Positions 1 through 11,327 of a stretch of DNA of 64,000 bases are shown here, piece after piece. The notes beneath the pieces are model-generated. The model was not told where the DNA came from. It did no database searches and was given only the letters and a program-made list of their open reading frames with translations. Source of the DNA: Pseudonocardiales bacterium. GTDB taxonomy: Bacteria; Actinomycetota; Actinomycetes; Mycobacteriales; Pseudonocardiaceae. Position numbers and translations under genes: made by a program. How positions within the stretch are numbered: position 1 is the stretch's first letter; every line of letters starts with the position of its first letter. The DNA lies in the NCBI GenBank assembly GCA_023252195.1, contig JAHEXI010000001.1, positions 496,001 to 560,000 of the forward strand, given 5' to 3'.

Positions 1-1
1 C

Positions 2-928
2 GCACTGCCCATCTCGGAAGCCACCGGGCTGCCGTTCGCCTCCACTGTCGACGGCAGGATGCACGCGTGCGGGCACGACGCGCACACCGTCATCCTGCTC
101 GGCGCAGCGCTTGCCCTGGCCTCGGCTCCGGCACTGCCCGGCCGGATTCGGATGGTCTTTCAGCCGGCTGAGGAAGTGATGCCCGGCGGCGCATTGAGCG
201 TGCTCGCTGCCGGCGCTGTGTCCGGTGTGGAGCGGATCTTCGCGCTGCACTGCGATCCCCGGTTGGGAGTCGGTCAGGTGGGTACCCGGGTCGGACCGAT
301 CACCTCGGCGTCGGACCTGGTCGAGCTGCGGCTGTCGTCGCCCGGTGGGCACACGGCACGCCCGCACCTCACCGCCGATCTCGTGCATGCGCTCGGAACC
401 GTGATCACCGGCCTGCCTGCGCTGCTGTCCCGGCGGGTCGACCCACGGTCAGGCACTCTGCTCGTGTGGGGGGCGGTGCAAGCGGGCGACGCCGCAAACA
501 TCATCCCGCAGGAGGGGCTGCTTCGTGGCATCCTGCGCACCGCAGACCGAAGGATCTGGGCCGATCTGGAGCCACTGATCCGCGAGCTGGTCACCGCTCT
601 GTTGGCGCCCTCCGGGGTGGGTTTCGACCTGAGTCATGTCCGCGGCGTTCCGCCGGTGGTCAACGAGGCGGTCAGCACCGAGCTGCTGCGTGACGGTGTC
701 TCCGCGGCGCTCGGTGGTGATGCGGTGGCGGCTACCGAACAGTCCTCCGGTGGCGAGGACTTCGCTTGGTACCTCGAACACGTGCCCGGGTCGATGGGCC
801 GCCTTGGCGTCTGGGCCGGCGAAGGCGCGCAGCGCGATCTGCACCAGTCGACCTTCGACCTCGATGAGCGCGCGCTGCCGCTCGGCGTGCGGGTCATGGT
901 GCACACCGCACTGGCCGCGCTCGGCTGA
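2..928 (+). CDS. M20-family amidohydrolase/peptidase, 5' end truncated by window
   Basis: The frame is open from base 2 (ALPISEATGLPFASTVDGRMHACGHDAHT...); the HACGHDAHT metal-binding motif and SSGGEDFAWYLEHVPG are typical of M20 amidohydrolases. Confidence 0.93.
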   Translation, partial: ALPISEATGLPFASTVDGRMHACGHDAHTVILLGAALALASAPALPGRIRMVFQPAEEVMPGGALSVLAAGAVSGVERIFALHCDPRLGVGQVGTRVGPITSASDLVELRLSSPGGHTARPHLTADLVHALGTVITGLPALLSRRVDPRSGTLLVWGAVQAGDAANIIPQEGLLRGILRTADRRIWADLEPLIRELVTALLAPSGVGFDLSHVRGVPPVVNEAVSTELLRDGVSAALGGDAVAATEQSSGGEDFAWYLEHVPGSMGRLGVWAGEGAQRDLHQSTFDLDERALPLGVRVMVHTALAALG

Positions 929-1496
929 CGGCACCTACTGAGTGAAAACAAGCGCTGGAACGACTAGGTGGTCGCGCGGTGCGCAGGGTGCTAGGCGCGA
1001 GGTCGACGCTGCGTCATCGGAACGTCATTCTGTGTAGTCGGATTCCGTGCACGCTAGGTAGTCATCGCCGGTGTTCCCTGGTAGTGCGCTGCCAGCTCCT
1101 TCGCAATCGTCGCAGGTCCTGCCGCACACCAGAGGCAACGGGCTCGCCGCCCAACGGGTAACGGGCCGCACCGCAGCGGCGTACCTACGCCTGTGCCCAC
1201 CGCCCCGGCATGGCGTCTCACCAGCGGCGGTGGGATCGGTTGGCAGCTGAGCAGCGGCGAACGGCGGCGCCCGCGTGGGTACCAGTCGCGGTGCCGTCGG
1301 TAAGTCCGCGCCAATGAGTAGGTAATCGAAAAAAACGGCTTTACGGCATAGGTGACGACATTCGAAATTAGGTGGCGAATAGATGTTGTCAGGAGACCTC
1401 CTGCTCGCCAGAGTATGTATTAGCCAAATCGGCAAGAGGAAGTCGAAGAGGCACTTCTGTCCCGGCCCATTGTGGGCAATTTCAAGGAGGATATTC

Positions 1497-1778
1497 ATGT
1501 CTGACGTATTGAGCTACGCCGACGTCGATGGCCAGCACGTGGAGCTGCTCCCGGCTCGTACCGTCATGTCGATGTTCCACGCCGGCTGTGGCTGCGAGGG
1601 TGGCGGTGGCGGCGAAGAGGCCGGCGACGGCGGTGTCGGCGGTAATGGTGGCTCCGCGCAGGGTGGCCTCGGCATCAACATCCTGAGTGGCCTCGGCGTC
1701 CTGGGGACTGGCACCGCCAGCGCGGGTGACGCGACCGGCGGCAACGGTGGCTCCGCCAACGGCGGCGGCGTTCACTGA
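1497..1778 (+). CDS. Small Gly-rich protein (93 aa), MSDVLSYADVDGQHVELLPARTVMSMF... followed by a GGxGGNGGS-rich tail
   Basis: Strong SD AAGGAGG at 1484-1490, 6 nt before ATG 1497; internal start within ORF 1383..1778. Confidence 0.75.
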   Translation: MSDVLSYADVDGQHVELLPARTVMSMFHAGCGCEGGGGGEEAGDGGVGGNGGSAQGGLGINILSGLGVLGTGTASAGDATGGNGGSANGGGVH

Positions 1779-1947
1779 GTCAACGGTAGCTGAATTAAGC
1801 CGGTATCACGTGCGGTGTGCGTTTGCTAGGGAACGGGCACCGTCAATAGCCGGCGGCAATGCTGAAGGTGGTGCTGGGGCAGCCGACTACCCTCCAGTCG
1901 TGCAGTACCTCCGCGCGATGACCCGATCGCGTGTAATGCCGTCGGCA

Positions 1948-1988
1948 CTGAAGGGACGGCCGCAATGCGGCCGTCCCTTCAGCTTTTT
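1948..1988. terminator. Rho-independent-type terminator (17-bp perfect arms plus T-tract)
   Basis: ctgaagggacggccgca / tgcggccgtcccttcag (1948-1964 / 1966-1982), followed by ctttttac. Confidence 0.8.
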
Positions 1989-2010
1989 ACCCGGGTATTT
2001 TTACCCGGGT
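1989..2010. terminator. Second hairpin immediately downstream (acccgggta-tttt-tacccgggt)
   Basis: 9-bp perfect inverted repeat with a 4-nt T loop, directly abutting the first terminator. Confidence 0.5.
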
Positions 2011-2033
2011 AGCTCCTGGATACCCGGCGAGGA

Positions 2034-2486
2034 TCAGGGACCTATGCCTGCGCAGGGCCGGCTGCGTAGTTCGGTGACGTAGTCCTCCGGGGCGCCGGCC
2101 GCTTCAGCGGCGTCGGCGACGACGCCGAGGTAACGCGCCGATGGCAGGCCACCTTCGTAGGCGTCTAAGACGTAGAGCCAGGCGAGCACCGAGCCGTCGA
2201 GCGTGTGCACCCGCAGTTTCAACTTCTTGTGCAGCCCGAAGTCCTCGCCTTCCCAGCGGTCGAGCAGCTTTTCGTCCTCCGGAGTGACGTCGTAGATGAC
2301 GACGAACACCTGGGACCCGGGGTCTTCGACGACGGTGGCCAGGGCGCCTTCCCAGCCAAGGTCTTCTCCGCCGAAAGTCAGCCGCCACCCGATCAGCCAC
2401 CCGGTCATCGCCGTCGGCGAATGCGGCGCGCGCTGCATCATCTGGGCGGGATCCATGTTGGACCCATAGGCGGCGTAGAGCGGCAC
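2034..2486 (-). CDS. Gamma-glutamylcyclotransferase-like fold protein
   Basis: VPLYAAYGSNMDPAQMMQRAPHSP... (YGSN motif) and E-W/F..EDFGLHK; GTG start inside ORF 2034..2753. Confidence 0.8.
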   Translation of the reverse strand: MPLYAAYGSNMDPAQMMQRAPHSPTAMTGWLIGWRLTFGGEDLGWEGALATVVEDPGSQVFVVIYDVTPEDEKLLDRWEGEDFGLHKKLKLRVHTLDGSVLAWLYVLDAYEGGLPSARYLGVVADAAEAAGAPEDYVTELRSRPCAGIGP

Positions 2487-2642
2487 GCGCGATAGCGTAG
2501 CTGCCGCGCGATGTGTCCCAGCGTTCCCGCCACCGCTCGTGGTTACGCGTTGTTCACCGGCGTGCGCACTGAGCGTGCATAGCATGAGGCAACCGCTAGC
2601 GCACCCACGCGTCTTACTAGGTATCAGGCCGGCAGGAGGAGG

Positions 2643-2894
2643 TTGCGGATGCGGATCGTTGCTTGCGGGCTGATCGCTGGCGCGGCCCTGTTGGGTGGTG
2701 CCCCGATGGCCATGGCCGATGTGGCGGGCGGCAGAACCAGTGCGGACAGTCAAGCCGCACCGCAGGCCGAGGTGAGCATGCTGGCGGTGTCACTGACCGT
2801 GGGCGGTGCGGTGGCGATGGCAGGGTCCGGCGTGGCGCTGGTGCTGACCCGGCGTCGCACGGTCAGTCGTCCACCCAGTCAAGTGTCCGGTTGA
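2643..2894 (+). CDS. Small secreted/membrane-anchored protein (signal peptide plus C-terminal TM and Arg-rich tail)
   Basis: [25 protein letters not shown]... and [29 protein letters not shown]-like ggaggagg upstream. Confidence 0.55.
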   Translation: MRMRIVACGLIAGAALLGGAPMAMADVAGGRTSADSQAAPQAEVSMLAVSLTVGGAVAMAGSGVALVLTRRRTVSRPPSQVSG

Positions 2895-4398
2895 CCGCCT
2901 TGCGCCACTGTCGGTAGAGCTCCTCGCGTCGTTGCCGGTCCATCGCCGGATCCCACCGCCGGTCCGCCGCCCAGTTGGCCCGGATCTCGCTGGTTTCCGA
3001 CCAGAACCCGACGGCGAGGCCAGCGGCGTAGGCGGCGCCCAACGCGGTGGTCTCGCGGATCACGGGTCGGATCACCGGGACGCCCAGAATGTCTGCTTGG
3101 AACTGCATCAGCAGCTCGTTGCCCACCATCCCGCCATCCACTTTCAGCGAGGTCAACGGTGTCCCACCGCCGGCTGAGCCGGCAATCCAGCCGCAATCGG
3201 CGTTCATCGCGTCGAGGATCTCCCGGGATTGGAATGCGGTGGCTTCCAGCACCGCCCTGGCCAGGTGGCCCCGGTTGACATAGCGGGTCAGCCCGACGAT
3301 GGCGCCACGCGCATCGGCGCGCCAGTGTGGGGCGAACAGCCCGGAAAACGCCGGTACGAAGTAGGCGCCACCGTTGTCGTCGACGGTAGCCGCCAGCTGT
3401 TCGATCTCCGCCGCCGACGAGATCATGCCGAGGTTGTCCCGCAGCCACTGCACTAGCGACCCGGTGACCGCGATGGAACCCTCTAACGCATACACCGGAT
3501 CCTGCGATCCGATCTTGTAGCACACTGTGGTGAGCAGCCCGTTGCGGCTGTGCACCTGCTCGGTACCGGTGTTGAGCAGCATGAAGTTACCGGTGCCGTA
3601 GGTGTTCTTGGCGTCCCCGACGGACAGGCAGGCTTGGCCGAAGGTGGCCGCCTGCTGGTCACCGAGGATGCCGGCGATGGGAACCCCGGCCAACACCGCG
3701 GGCTCGCGCACCGTCCCGTAAATCTCCGACGACGAGCGGATCTGCGGCAGCATCGACGTCGGGACGGCCATCTCCTCGGCGATGCCCTCGTCCCAGCGCA
3801 GTGTCTCCAGATCCATCAGCAGGGTCCGCGAGGCGTTGGTGGCGTCGGTGAGGTGCAGCCCACAGGTCGGGCCGCCGCTGAGGTTCCAGAGCAGCCAGGT
3901 GTCGATGGTGCCGAAGCACAGTTCACCGTTGCGGGCCCGCTGCCGGGCGCCCTCGACCTGATCCAGGATCCAGCGGATCTTCGGGCCGGAGAAGTAGGTG
4001 GACAACGGCAGCCCGGTGCGGTGCTGGTAGCGGCTGGCGCCGGTGGACCCGCCGAGGTCGGCGCACAACCGGGCGGTGCGGGTGTCCTGCCAGACGATCG
4101 CGTTGTACACCGGTTCGCCGCTGAGCCGGTCCCACACCACCGCGGTCTCCCGCTGGTTGGCGATGCCCACCGCGGCGATGTCCGCAGCAGTCAGCTCGGC
4201 TTTGGCCAGTGCCCCGGCGGCGACCTCGCGAGTATTCGCCCATATCTCCAGCGGATCGTGTTCCACCCAGCCGGCTTGTGGGTAGTGCTGCCGGTGCTCC
4301 CGCTGGTCGGCGCTGACCACCCGGCCGTCGTGGTCGAAGAGCATGCAGCGGGTGGACGTGGTTCCCTGGTCGATCGCCGCGACGTACTGCTGCATCAC
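2863..4398 (-). CDS. glpK: Glycerol kinase
   Basis: [22 protein letters not shown]..., [36 protein letters not shown]. Confidence 0.97.
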   Translation of the reverse strand: MMQQYVAAIDQGTTSTRCMLFDHDGRVVSADQREHRQHYPQAGWVEHDPLEIWANTREVAAGALAKAELTAADIAAVGIANQRETAVVWDRLSGEPVYNAIVWQDTRTARLCADLGGSTGASRYQHRTGLPLSTYFSGPKIRWILDQVEGARQRARNGELCFGTIDTWLLWNLSGGPTCGLHLTDATNASRTLLMDLETLRWDEGIAEEMAVPTSMLPQIRSSSEIYGTVREPAVLAGVPIAGILGDQQAATFGQACLSVGDAKNTYGTGNFMLLNTGTEQVHSRNGLLTTVCYKIGSQDPVYALEGSIAVTGSLVQWLRDNLGMISSAAEIEQLAATVDDNGGAYFVPAFSGLFAPHWRADARGAIVGLTRYVNRGHLARAVLEATAFQSREILDAMNADCGWIAGSAGGGTPLTSLKVDGGMVGNELLMQFQADILGVPVIRPVIRETTALGAAYAAGLAVGFWSETSEIRANWAADRRWDPAMDRQRREELYRQWRKAVNRTLDWVDD

Positions 4399-4450
4399 CT
4401 CTGGACGTTAGCGGGTTGCGCACCGCCGCGATTCGGGAACTCCCTACCTC

Positions 4451-5656
4451 GTGGGGAACCAATTGCTCCGGCAGCGATCCGGACGTGGTGCGACCGGCTG
4501 GGCCGGCGTCACCCTCATCGGGGCCGCTTTCGCGATCACGATGTTGGGTACGACGCTGCCTACGCCGCTGTATCCGCTGTACGAGAAGGCTTTCGGTTTC
4601 GGTGAGCTGGTCACCACGGTGGTGTTCGCCGCCTACGCAGTCGGGGTCACGGCCGCCCTGCTGATGTTCGGGCATTGGTCGGATCAGCTGGGCAGGCGAC
4701 CGATGCTGCAGGCGGGACTGGCCCTGTCCGGCCTTTCCGCTCTCGTGTTCCTGTTGGCGGGGACGCTGGGTTGGTTGTTCGTCGGCCGGGTGCTGTCTGG
4801 GCTGTCGGCTGGTATTTTCACCGGGACGGCGACTGCGACGATCGTGGACCTCGCTCCTGAATCCGGTAAGAAGCGGGCGAGTCTGATCGCGGCTGCGGTG
4901 AACATGGGTGGCCTGGGTGCGGGTCCGTTGCTGGCCGGGATCCTTGCGCAATACGCGCCGCTGCCGTTGTCCCTGTGTTTCGTCATGGATCTGGTGCTCG
5001 TCGTGGTCGCCGTTGTTGCTGTCCAGGTCGTTTCCGAACCGGTGCGGCGGGCCAGCACACTGCGGCTGCGGCCACAGAAGATCGATGTGCCGATTGATAT
5101 GCGCGGCGTGTTCACTCGGGCGGCGATCGCTGGCTTCGCCGGATTCGCGGTGCTCGGGCTGTTCACCGCGGTATCCCCGGCGTTTCTCGCCACGGTGCTG
5201 CACGACACCAGTCATGCACTCACCGGTGCGGTGGTGATCTCCGTGTTCCTCGCCTCGACAATCGGCCAGTCGCTGTCGTCGCTCATCAGCGATCAGCGTG
5301 CCCTCATAGTGGGATGCGTCGGTCTCATCGCGGGGATGGTTGCGGTGGGGGCGAGTCTTCCGCTCCATTCGCTTGCGGTGCTCGTCGTGGGAGCGATCAT
5401 CGCCGGGCTCGGGCAAGGCTTGAGCTTCCGGGCTGGGCTCGGCGCAGTGACCGGCGCCGCGCCGTCGGACAAGCGCGGTGAGATCACGTCAAGCTACTTC
5501 GTGATGCTCTATATCGGCATCTCCATCCCGGTGATCGGGGAGGGCGCCGCCGCGACGGCCTTCGGCCTCATCTCCGCCGGCATGGTGTTCGCGGCGCTCG
5601 TCGCGATCCTCGCCGCCGTCGCGCTGGTATTACTGGTGCGCAGCACCTCGCGGTGA
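4451..5656 (+). CDS. MFS transporter
   Basis: ~12 hydrophobic segments; FGHWSDQLGRRPMLQAGLALSG motif. Confidence 0.88.
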   Translation: MGNQLLRQRSGRGATGWAGVTLIGAAFAITMLGTTLPTPLYPLYEKAFGFGELVTTVVFAAYAVGVTAALLMFGHWSDQLGRRPMLQAGLALSGLSALVFLLAGTLGWLFVGRVLSGLSAGIFTGTATATIVDLAPESGKKRASLIAAAVNMGGLGAGPLLAGILAQYAPLPLSLCFVMDLVLVVVAVVAVQVVSEPVRRASTLRLRPQKIDVPIDMRGVFTRAAIAGFAGFAVLGLFTAVSPAFLATVLHDTSHALTGAVVISVFLASTIGQSLSSLISDQRALIVGCVGLIAGMVAVGASLPLHSLAVLVVGAIIAGLGQGLSFRAGLGAVTGAAPSDKRGEITSSYFVMLYIGISIPVIGEGAAATAFGLISAGMVFAALVAILAAVALVLLVRSTSR

Positions 5657-5770
5657 TCACTGTTCGTAGCCCACCACACACAATGATCACGCAAGAGGGA
5701 ACTCAAGGGGGTCGTCACGCGGTAGCGTGCAGCAGGCGAAGCGGGTACAGGCAGGGGGTGGGACCGACCG

Positions 5771-7525
5771 GTGCAGCAGGCCCAGCGCGAGCCCCAGCAG
5801 TCCATCGGCGGTGCAGCCCCCGGGCAGCTCGGTCCGGCGCAGCGAGCTGCGGATTGGCAGCGGCTGGCCAGCGAGCAGTTCGACATCGCGGTCATCGGTG
5901 GCGGAGTGGTTGGGTCCGGTGCGGCGTTGGACGCCGCCACCAGAGGTCTGAAGGTGGCGCTGGTGGAAGCCCGGGACCTGGCATCGGGCACGTCGAGCCG
6001 GTCGTCGAAGCTGTTTCACGGCGGCTTGCGTTACCTGGAGCAGCTGGAGTTCGGGCTGGTGCGGGAGGCTCTGCACGAGCGGGAGCTGATGCTCACCCTG
6101 CTGGCACCGCACCTGGTCAAGCCGGTGAACTTCCTGTATCCGCTGGCCCACCGGATCTGGGAACGGCCTTACGTCGCCGCGGGGTTGGCGCTTTACCAGA
6201 CGTTGGGCGGGTCACGGTCAGTGCCGGGTCAACGCCACCTCACCCGGGCCGGCGCGCTGCGGCTGGCTCCGGCACTCAAGCGGGACACCCTCATCGGCGG
6301 GGTGCACTACTACGACGCGATCACCGACGATGCCCGGCACACCATGACGGTGGCTCGGACCGCCGCCCAGTATGGCGCTGTGGTGCGAAGTTCGACCCAG
6401 GTCATCGGCTTTCTGCGGGAGGCGGATCGGATCTGCGGAGTCCGGGTGCGGGACTGCGAGACCGGTCAGGAAACCGACGTCGCGGCGCACGCGGTGCTCA
6501 ACTGCACCGGAGTGTGGACCGACGAGATCCAGCGATTGTCCGGTGGTCGGGGTCGGTTCCGGATCCGCGCCTCCAAGGGGGTGCACATCGTGGTCCCGAG
6601 GGACCGCATCGTCTCCGAGAGCGGACTGATCCTGCGCACGCCGACATCAGTGCTGTTCGTCATCCCGTGGCGCAGCCACTGGATCCTCGGCACCACCGAC
6701 ACCGGCTGGAACCTCGACCTCGCACATCCCGCGGCCACTCGCGCGGACATCGAGTACCTGCTGGACACGGTGAACTCGGTGCTGGCCACGCCGCTGACCG
6801 AGGGCGACATCGAAGGTGTCTACGCCGGTTTGCGCCCGCTGCTGGCCGGCGAGAGCGAGCAGACCTCGCGGCTGTCCCGAGAACACGCGGTCGCCCGGGT
6901 GGCGCCCGGCCTGGTGGCGATCGCGGGCGGCAAGTACACCACCTACCGGGTGATGGCGGCCGACGCGGTGAACGCGGCGGTTCCCGATCTACCCGGCCGG
7001 GTTGCTTCCTCGATCACCGCCAAGGTGCCACTGCTCGGCGCGGACGGCTACCACGCCCTGGTCAACCAGGCCGACACACTGGCCGCCCGGCACGGACTGC
7101 ACCCCTACCGGCTGCGCCACCTGCTGGACCGTTACGGCTCGGTGGTGCACCAGGTGCTAGCCCTGGCCGCCGACCGCCGAGATCTGCTCGCGCCGCTGCG
7201 GGAGGCGCCCGACTACCTCCGGGTCGAGGTGGTGTACGCCGCCAGCCACGAAGCAGCCCTGCACCTGGAGGACGTGCTGACCCGGCGCACCCGGATCTCG
7301 ATCGAGTACCCGCATCGGGGCGAGGCATGCGCCGCTGATGTCGCCGACCTGATGGGCGAGGTGCTGGGCTGGAGCGCGGCTGAGCGGGAGCGCGAGGTAC
7401 AGATCTACCTTGCCCGGGTGGCCGCCGAACGCGACTCGCAGCGCCAGCTCAACGACTCCACCGCCGACGCCCGCCGCGCCGCCGCCCCCGACCCCCGCCC
7501 GCAACTCCTCGCCCCCGTCAGCTGA
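5771..7525 (+). CDS. glpD: Glycerol-3-phosphate dehydrogenase (FAD-dependent)
   Basis: [68 protein letters not shown]-terminal domain. Confidence 0.96.
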   Translation: MQQAQREPQQSIGGAAPGQLGPAQRAADWQRLASEQFDIAVIGGGVVGSGAALDAATRGLKVALVEARDLASGTSSRSSKLFHGGLRYLEQLEFGLVREALHERELMLTLLAPHLVKPVNFLYPLAHRIWERPYVAAGLALYQTLGGSRSVPGQRHLTRAGALRLAPALKRDTLIGGVHYYDAITDDARHTMTVARTAAQYGAVVRSSTQVIGFLREADRICGVRVRDCETGQETDVAAHAVLNCTGVWTDEIQRLSGGRGRFRIRASKGVHIVVPRDRIVSESGLILRTPTSVLFVIPWRSHWILGTTDTGWNLDLAHPAATRADIEYLLDTVNSVLATPLTEGDIEGVYAGLRPLLAGESEQTSRLSREHAVARVAPGLVAIAGGKYTTYRVMAADAVNAAVPDLPGRVASSITAKVPLLGADGYHALVNQADTLAARHGLHPYRLRHLLDRYGSVVHQVLALAADRRDLLAPLREAPDYLRVEVVYAASHEAALHLEDVLTRRTRISIEYPHRGEACAADVADLMGEVLGWSAAEREREVQIYLARVAAERDSQRQLNDSTADARRAAAPDPRPQLLAPVS

Positions 7526-9341
7526 CCCCGTCGTCCCCGATATTTCGGGGAGCGGGGTGCTGGGTGATCTGGCACAGGGCGGTGCCTTGGGTGACTGGGG
7601 CGCCGGGCCGGGCGGTGAGGGCGGTGATGGTGCCGGGGTGGTGCGCGATGACGGGGTTTTCCATTTTCATCGCTTCGAGCACCACGATGAGGTCACCGGC
7701 GTTGACTAGGTCTCCCTCGGACACCGCGACCTTGACCACGGTGCCCTGCATAGGCGCGATGACCGCGTCACCCGATACCGCCCGGGCCCGGCTGCCGCCG
7801 CGTTTGCGTGGCTGGGCCCGGCCGGTGCCGCCACCTCGCGGGGCGAGATCGGCCGGCAGCGAGACCTCCAGTCGGCGACCGCCGACCTCCACGACCACCC
7901 TCTGCCGTGGCGGCGGTAGGGGGATCCCCTTCGGGGCGCCGTGCGGCTGGAGTGGCGGGCGAAACTCGGTCTCGATCCACCGGGTGTGCACGGTAAACTG
8001 TTCGCCGTCGGCGGCGGCGAAGGCCGGGTCGTCCACGACTGCCCGGTGAAATCCGATGACCGTCGGCACTCCCTCGACGGTGAACTCGGCCAGCGCCCGC
8101 CGGGCCCGTGCCAGCGCCTGCTCGCGATCCGCGCCGACGACGATGAGCTTGGCCAGCATCGAGTCGAACTGGTCACCGATGACGGTGCCAGCGCGTACTC
8201 CGGCGTCGAGCCTTACACCCGGTCCGGACGGCGGATCGAAGACCGTGACGACACCGGGAACGGGGAGGAAGCTCCGGGCCGGATCCTCAGCATTGATCCG
8301 GAACTCGATGGCATGGCCGCGTGCCGGCGGATCAGCGTCCATGGTCAGTTTCTCGCCGGCGGCTATCCGGAACTGCTCGCGGACCAGGTCGCACCCGGTG
8401 GTCTCCTCCGATACCGGGTGCTCCACCTGCAGCCGGGTGTTCACTTCGAGAAAGGAGATGGCGCCGTCGGCGCCTAACAGGAACTCGACGGTGCCCGCGC
8501 CGGTGTAACCAGCCTCGGCGCAGATCGCTCGGGCCGCCTCGTGGATGGTGTGGCGCTGCTCATCGGACAGAAACGGCGCAGGCGCCTCCTCAACCAGCTT
8601 CTGGTGGCGGCGTTGCAAGGTGCAGTCCCGGGTGCCGACTATCACGATGGTGCCGTGTTGATCGGCCAACACCTGCGCCTCGACATGACGCGGTTTGTCC
8701 AGGTAGCGCTCCACGAAGCACTCGCCGCGTCCGAAGGCCGAGACGGCCTCGCGCACCGCGGAGCCGAACAGCTCGGGGATCTCCTCCAGAGTATGGGCCA
8801 CCTTCAGGCCGCGCCCGCCCCCGCCGAAGGCGGCCTTGATCGCCACCGGTAGGCCGTGCTCAGTGGCGAAGGCCACCACCTCGTCGGGGCCGGACACGGG
8901 ATCTCTCGTCCCCGGCACCAGCGGTGCTCCCGCCTTGCTGGCCAGCTGCCGGGCGGTGATCTTGTCGCCCAGGTCCCGGATCGCTCGCGGCGACGGTCCG
9001 ATCCAGATCAGCCCGGCGTCGATCACGGCTTGGGCGAAGTCGGCGTTTTCGGCGAGAAACCCGTAGCCGGGATGCACCGAGTCCGCGCCGGCCCTGGCCG
9101 CGACGTCGAGCAGCTTGGTCTGGTCGAGGTAGCTGTCCGCGGGGGTGTCTCCGCCCAATGCGAACGCCTCGTCGGCCAGCGTCACGAACGGAGCGTCGCG
9201 GTCACCGTCGGCGTACACGGCGACACTGGTCAGCCCGGCATCCCTGCAGGCCCGGATCACCCGGACGGCGATCTCCCCGCGGTTGGCGATGAGCACCTTG
9301 CGCAGGACTGGCGGATCCGGTGCCTCCGGGGCTGGGCTCAT
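7518..9341 (-). CDS. accA3: Acyl-CoA carboxylase alpha subunit (biotin carboxylase plus BCCP)
   Basis: [23 protein letters not shown]..., biotinylation motif [11 protein letters not shown]. Confidence 0.96.
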   Translation of the reverse strand: MSPAPEAPDPPVLRKVLIANRGEIAVRVIRACRDAGLTSVAVYADGDRDAPFVTLADEAFALGGDTPADSYLDQTKLLDVAARAGADSVHPGYGFLAENADFAQAVIDAGLIWIGPSPRAIRDLGDKITARQLASKAGAPLVPGTRDPVSGPDEVVAFATEHGLPVAIKAAFGGGGRGLKVAHTLEEIPELFGSAVREAVSAFGRGECFVERYLDKPRHVEAQVLADQHGTIVIVGTRDCTLQRRHQKLVEEAPAPFLSDEQRHTIHEAARAICAEAGYTGAGTVEFLLGADGAISFLEVNTRLQVEHPVSEETTGCDLVREQFRIAAGEKLTMDADPPARGHAIEFRINAEDPARSFLPVPGVVTVFDPPSGPGVRLDAGVRAGTVIGDQFDSMLAKLIVVGADREQALARARRALAEFTVEGVPTVIGFHRAVVDDPAFAAADGEQFTVHTRWIETEFRPPLQPHGAPKGIPLPPPRQRVVVEVGGRRLEVSLPADLAPRGGGTGRAQPRKRGGSRARAVSGDAVIAPMQGTVVKVAVSEGDLVNAGDLIVVLEAMKMENPVIAHHPGTITALTARPGAPVTQGTALCQITQHPAPRNIGDDGVS

Positions 9342-9766
9342 TCGCGTCCGCGCACCGTGCGCTTGATCCGGGCCAGCATCGCGGCCGCGCCGCGCAGCCG
9401 CAGCGGGCTCACCGCGTCGGCCAGCCCGAACTGGAGGTAGAAGTCGTCCGGCGTGCCGAGCACGATCGCCACTGGCTCGCCGTCGAGCCCGGTGTGCAGG
9501 ATCGCCGCGAGCCCTCGGGTGGTGACCGCTTCCTGGGGTGCGTCGAAGTGCAGGTGCACCCGGCTGTCATCGGTCACCTCGACGGCCAGATACAGCGGAG
9601 ACTGGCACTCGGGTACCCGCTGCATCGCGTCGTGGGTCAGCGGCGCTGGCAGCTCGGGCAGCTCTCCAGCTAGCTCCACCAGTAGCTGAAGCCGGTCGGT
9701 GGGGCTGACTTCGGTGAACTCCTCCGCCAGCTCGGCCAGCCGCGGCGCCAAGGCTGGCGTGCTCAT
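9338..9766 (-). CDS. SufE-family Fe-S metabolism protein
   Basis: [28 protein letters not shown]... [20 protein letters not shown]; next to accA3 as in mycobacteria. Confidence 0.88.
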   Translation of the reverse strand: MSTPALAPRLAELAEEFTEVSPTDRLQLLVELAGELPELPAPLTHDAMQRVPECQSPLYLAVEVTDDSRVHLHFDAPQEAVTTRGLAAILHTGLDGEPVAIVLGTPDDFYLQFGLADAVSPLRLRGAAAMLARIKRTVRGRE

Positions 9767-9818
9767 CCGGACCATCCTCTCCTCGTCCGATGAGGGCACT
9801 GCTGACCATGCCACAAGG

Positions 9819-10448
9819 TCACGACCACAGCGACACCACGGCCACCCCGACCTCGGCGAACAGTCGCCGGGTCAGTGGTAGGCTGATGCCGATCACGCTG
9901 GACGGGTCACCGTTGATCCCGTCGACGAACCAGCCGCCTCGCCCGTCCAGGGTGAACGCGCCGGCCACCTGTAGCGGTTCCCCGGTGCCGACGTAGGCGG
10001 CGATCTCCTCCGTCGACGGTTTACTGAACCGGATGACCGTGCTCTGCGCGCCGCTGGCGGTCGCGGTACGGACGCCGTGGTCGAGCCGGACGACCGCGTG
10101 CCCGGTGAGCAGCTCGCCGGTGCCGCCGGCCATCGCCTGCCAACGGCCCAGCGCGGCGGCCGCGCAGCCGGGCTTGCCGACCAGCTCGCCACCGATGTGC
10201 AGCATCGAGTCGCACCCGACGATCACCGCGTCGGGGTACTCGGCGGCGATGTCCGCCGCGACCGCGTCGGCCTTCGCGCGGGCCAGCGCGGTGACCAGCT
10301 CTGCTGGCGTCGCGTCGGCCAGCGTGGTGGCGAGGGTGTCCTCGTCCACTCCGGACACCGACACCACCGGGTCGATCCCCGCGCTGCGGAGCACCGCGAG
10401 CCGGGCGGGGGATGCTGACGCGAGGACCACCACCAGGGGGTTAGCCAC
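9819..10448 (-). CDS. maf: Maf-family nucleotide pyrophosphatase
   Basis: VVLASASPARLAVLRSAGIDPVVSVSGVDED..., VIVGCDSMLHIGGELVGKP. Confidence 0.94.
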   Translation of the reverse strand: MANPLVVVLASASPARLAVLRSAGIDPVVSVSGVDEDTLATTLADATPAELVTALARAKADAVAADIAAEYPDAVIVGCDSMLHIGGELVGKPGCAAAALGRWQAMAGGTGELLTGHAVVRLDHGVRTATASGAQSTVIRFSKPSTEEIAAYVGTGEPLQVAGAFTLDGRGGWFVDGINGDPSSVIGISLPLTRRLFAEVGVAVVSLWS

Positions 10449-10884
10449 GGGTGGCGAACATGCCGGTGAACGTCATCCGCAGCACGCAGTCCTCGCCGCG
10501 GTGCGCGGAGCCGACGATCTCCAGCAGGCCGAGACCCGGACGGCTACGGGAGCGGCGTGCACCGATTACCTCGAGCTGCATGCGCAGCAGGTCACCGGGG
10601 AACACCGGTGCCAGCCACGACATGTCGCGGCCACCCGGTGAGCCCTGCGAGGTGGAATCGGCCAGCACGGTGTCCACGTACGCGCGCATCCACAGGCACG
10701 CGGTGAACCATCCCGACGCACACAGCCCGCCGAGCACTGAACGCCTGGCTGCCTCCTCGTCCAGGTGGAACGGCTGCGGATCGAACCTTTGATTGAACGC
10801 GAGCATCTCCTCCCGATCGACCTTGACCTCACCAAGATCGATCACGGTGCCCGGAGCCAGATCCTCGAACGCAACCGTCGCCAT
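10441..10884 (-). CDS. MaoC-like (hot-dog) dehydratase
   Basis: MATVAFEDLAPGTVIDLGEVKVDREEMLAFNQRFDPQPFHLDEEAARRSVLGGLCASGWFTACLWMR; start inside ORF 10441..11163. Confidence 0.88.
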   Translation of the reverse strand: MATVAFEDLAPGTVIDLGEVKVDREEMLAFNQRFDPQPFHLDEEAARRSVLGGLCASGWFTACLWMRAYVDTVLADSTSQGSPGGRDMSWLAPVFPGDLLRMQLEVIGARRSRSRPGLGLLEIVGSAHRGEDCVLRMTFTGMFATRG

Positions 10885-11091
10885 ACCGCCGATCCTGCCA
10901 TCGCTGCTGCGCTGGGTTGCCCTCCGCTTCCCGAACTGCACATCAGAGCTGTCGTGCCGGCAAGATACCTTGCTAGAAGTACCTATTCGTGTCACGGCCC
11001 AGCAGTTGCGTGGTGTGACGTAGCGCGGCGCCATCGCTTCCATCTGTTCGATCAGCAGCTTGATGGCCTCCGGTTGCTTGTTTTGCGGGGC

Positions 11092-11327
11092 AGTAGTCGA
11101 AATCAAGCCAAGCAACAGGCGCGAGCCGTCAGCTTCCATCTCGCCAACCGTACCGCAAGTCATCTCTGTAACAATATTGTGGAACGAGTGTTGTGGGTCG
11201 ACTTCCGGAACGGTTTGAACCCGGTTTTCGGACCGGCACGATCGGCGTGGTCGTGGTGTTCCACTTCCACGAATGTGGAACGCATGCCCCCGTAGATCGT
11301 GGCCCGCAACCGACCTTCTGCAAGGAG
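11092..11327 (-). repeat. Inverted-repeat copy 1 (~236 bp), partner at 24907-25147
   Basis: Minus strand of 11092-11327 aligns nearly end to end with plus strand of 24907-25147 (e.g. cattccacattcgtggaagtggaacaccac..., gacccacaa(c/t)actcgttcc..., ggcgagatgg). Confidence 0.85.
11160..11285 (-). CDS. 41-codon micro-ORF inside repeat copy 1 (MRSTFVEVEHHDHADRAGPKTGFKPFRKSTHNTRSTILLQR)
   Basis: Open in both repeat copies with 35/41 identical residues; stop overlaps (ATGA) the ATG of a downstream frame. Confidence 0.4.
   Translation of the reverse strand: MRSTFVEVEHHDHADRAGPKTGFKPFRKSTHNTRSTILLQR

Noticed and set aside
3923-5416. 497-aa minus-strand ORF across glpK start and the MFS gene
   Set aside because: Arg/His-rich low-quality translation antisense to two clear genes; high-GC shadow ORF.
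5653-5690. gtgatcac...tgatcac inverted motif near the MFS stop
   Set aside because: Arms are short and interrupted; not convincing as a functional site.
5653-7338. 561-aa plus-strand ORF overlapping glpD in another frame
   Set aside because: Composition dominated by R/G/A/H; glpD frame matches the family.
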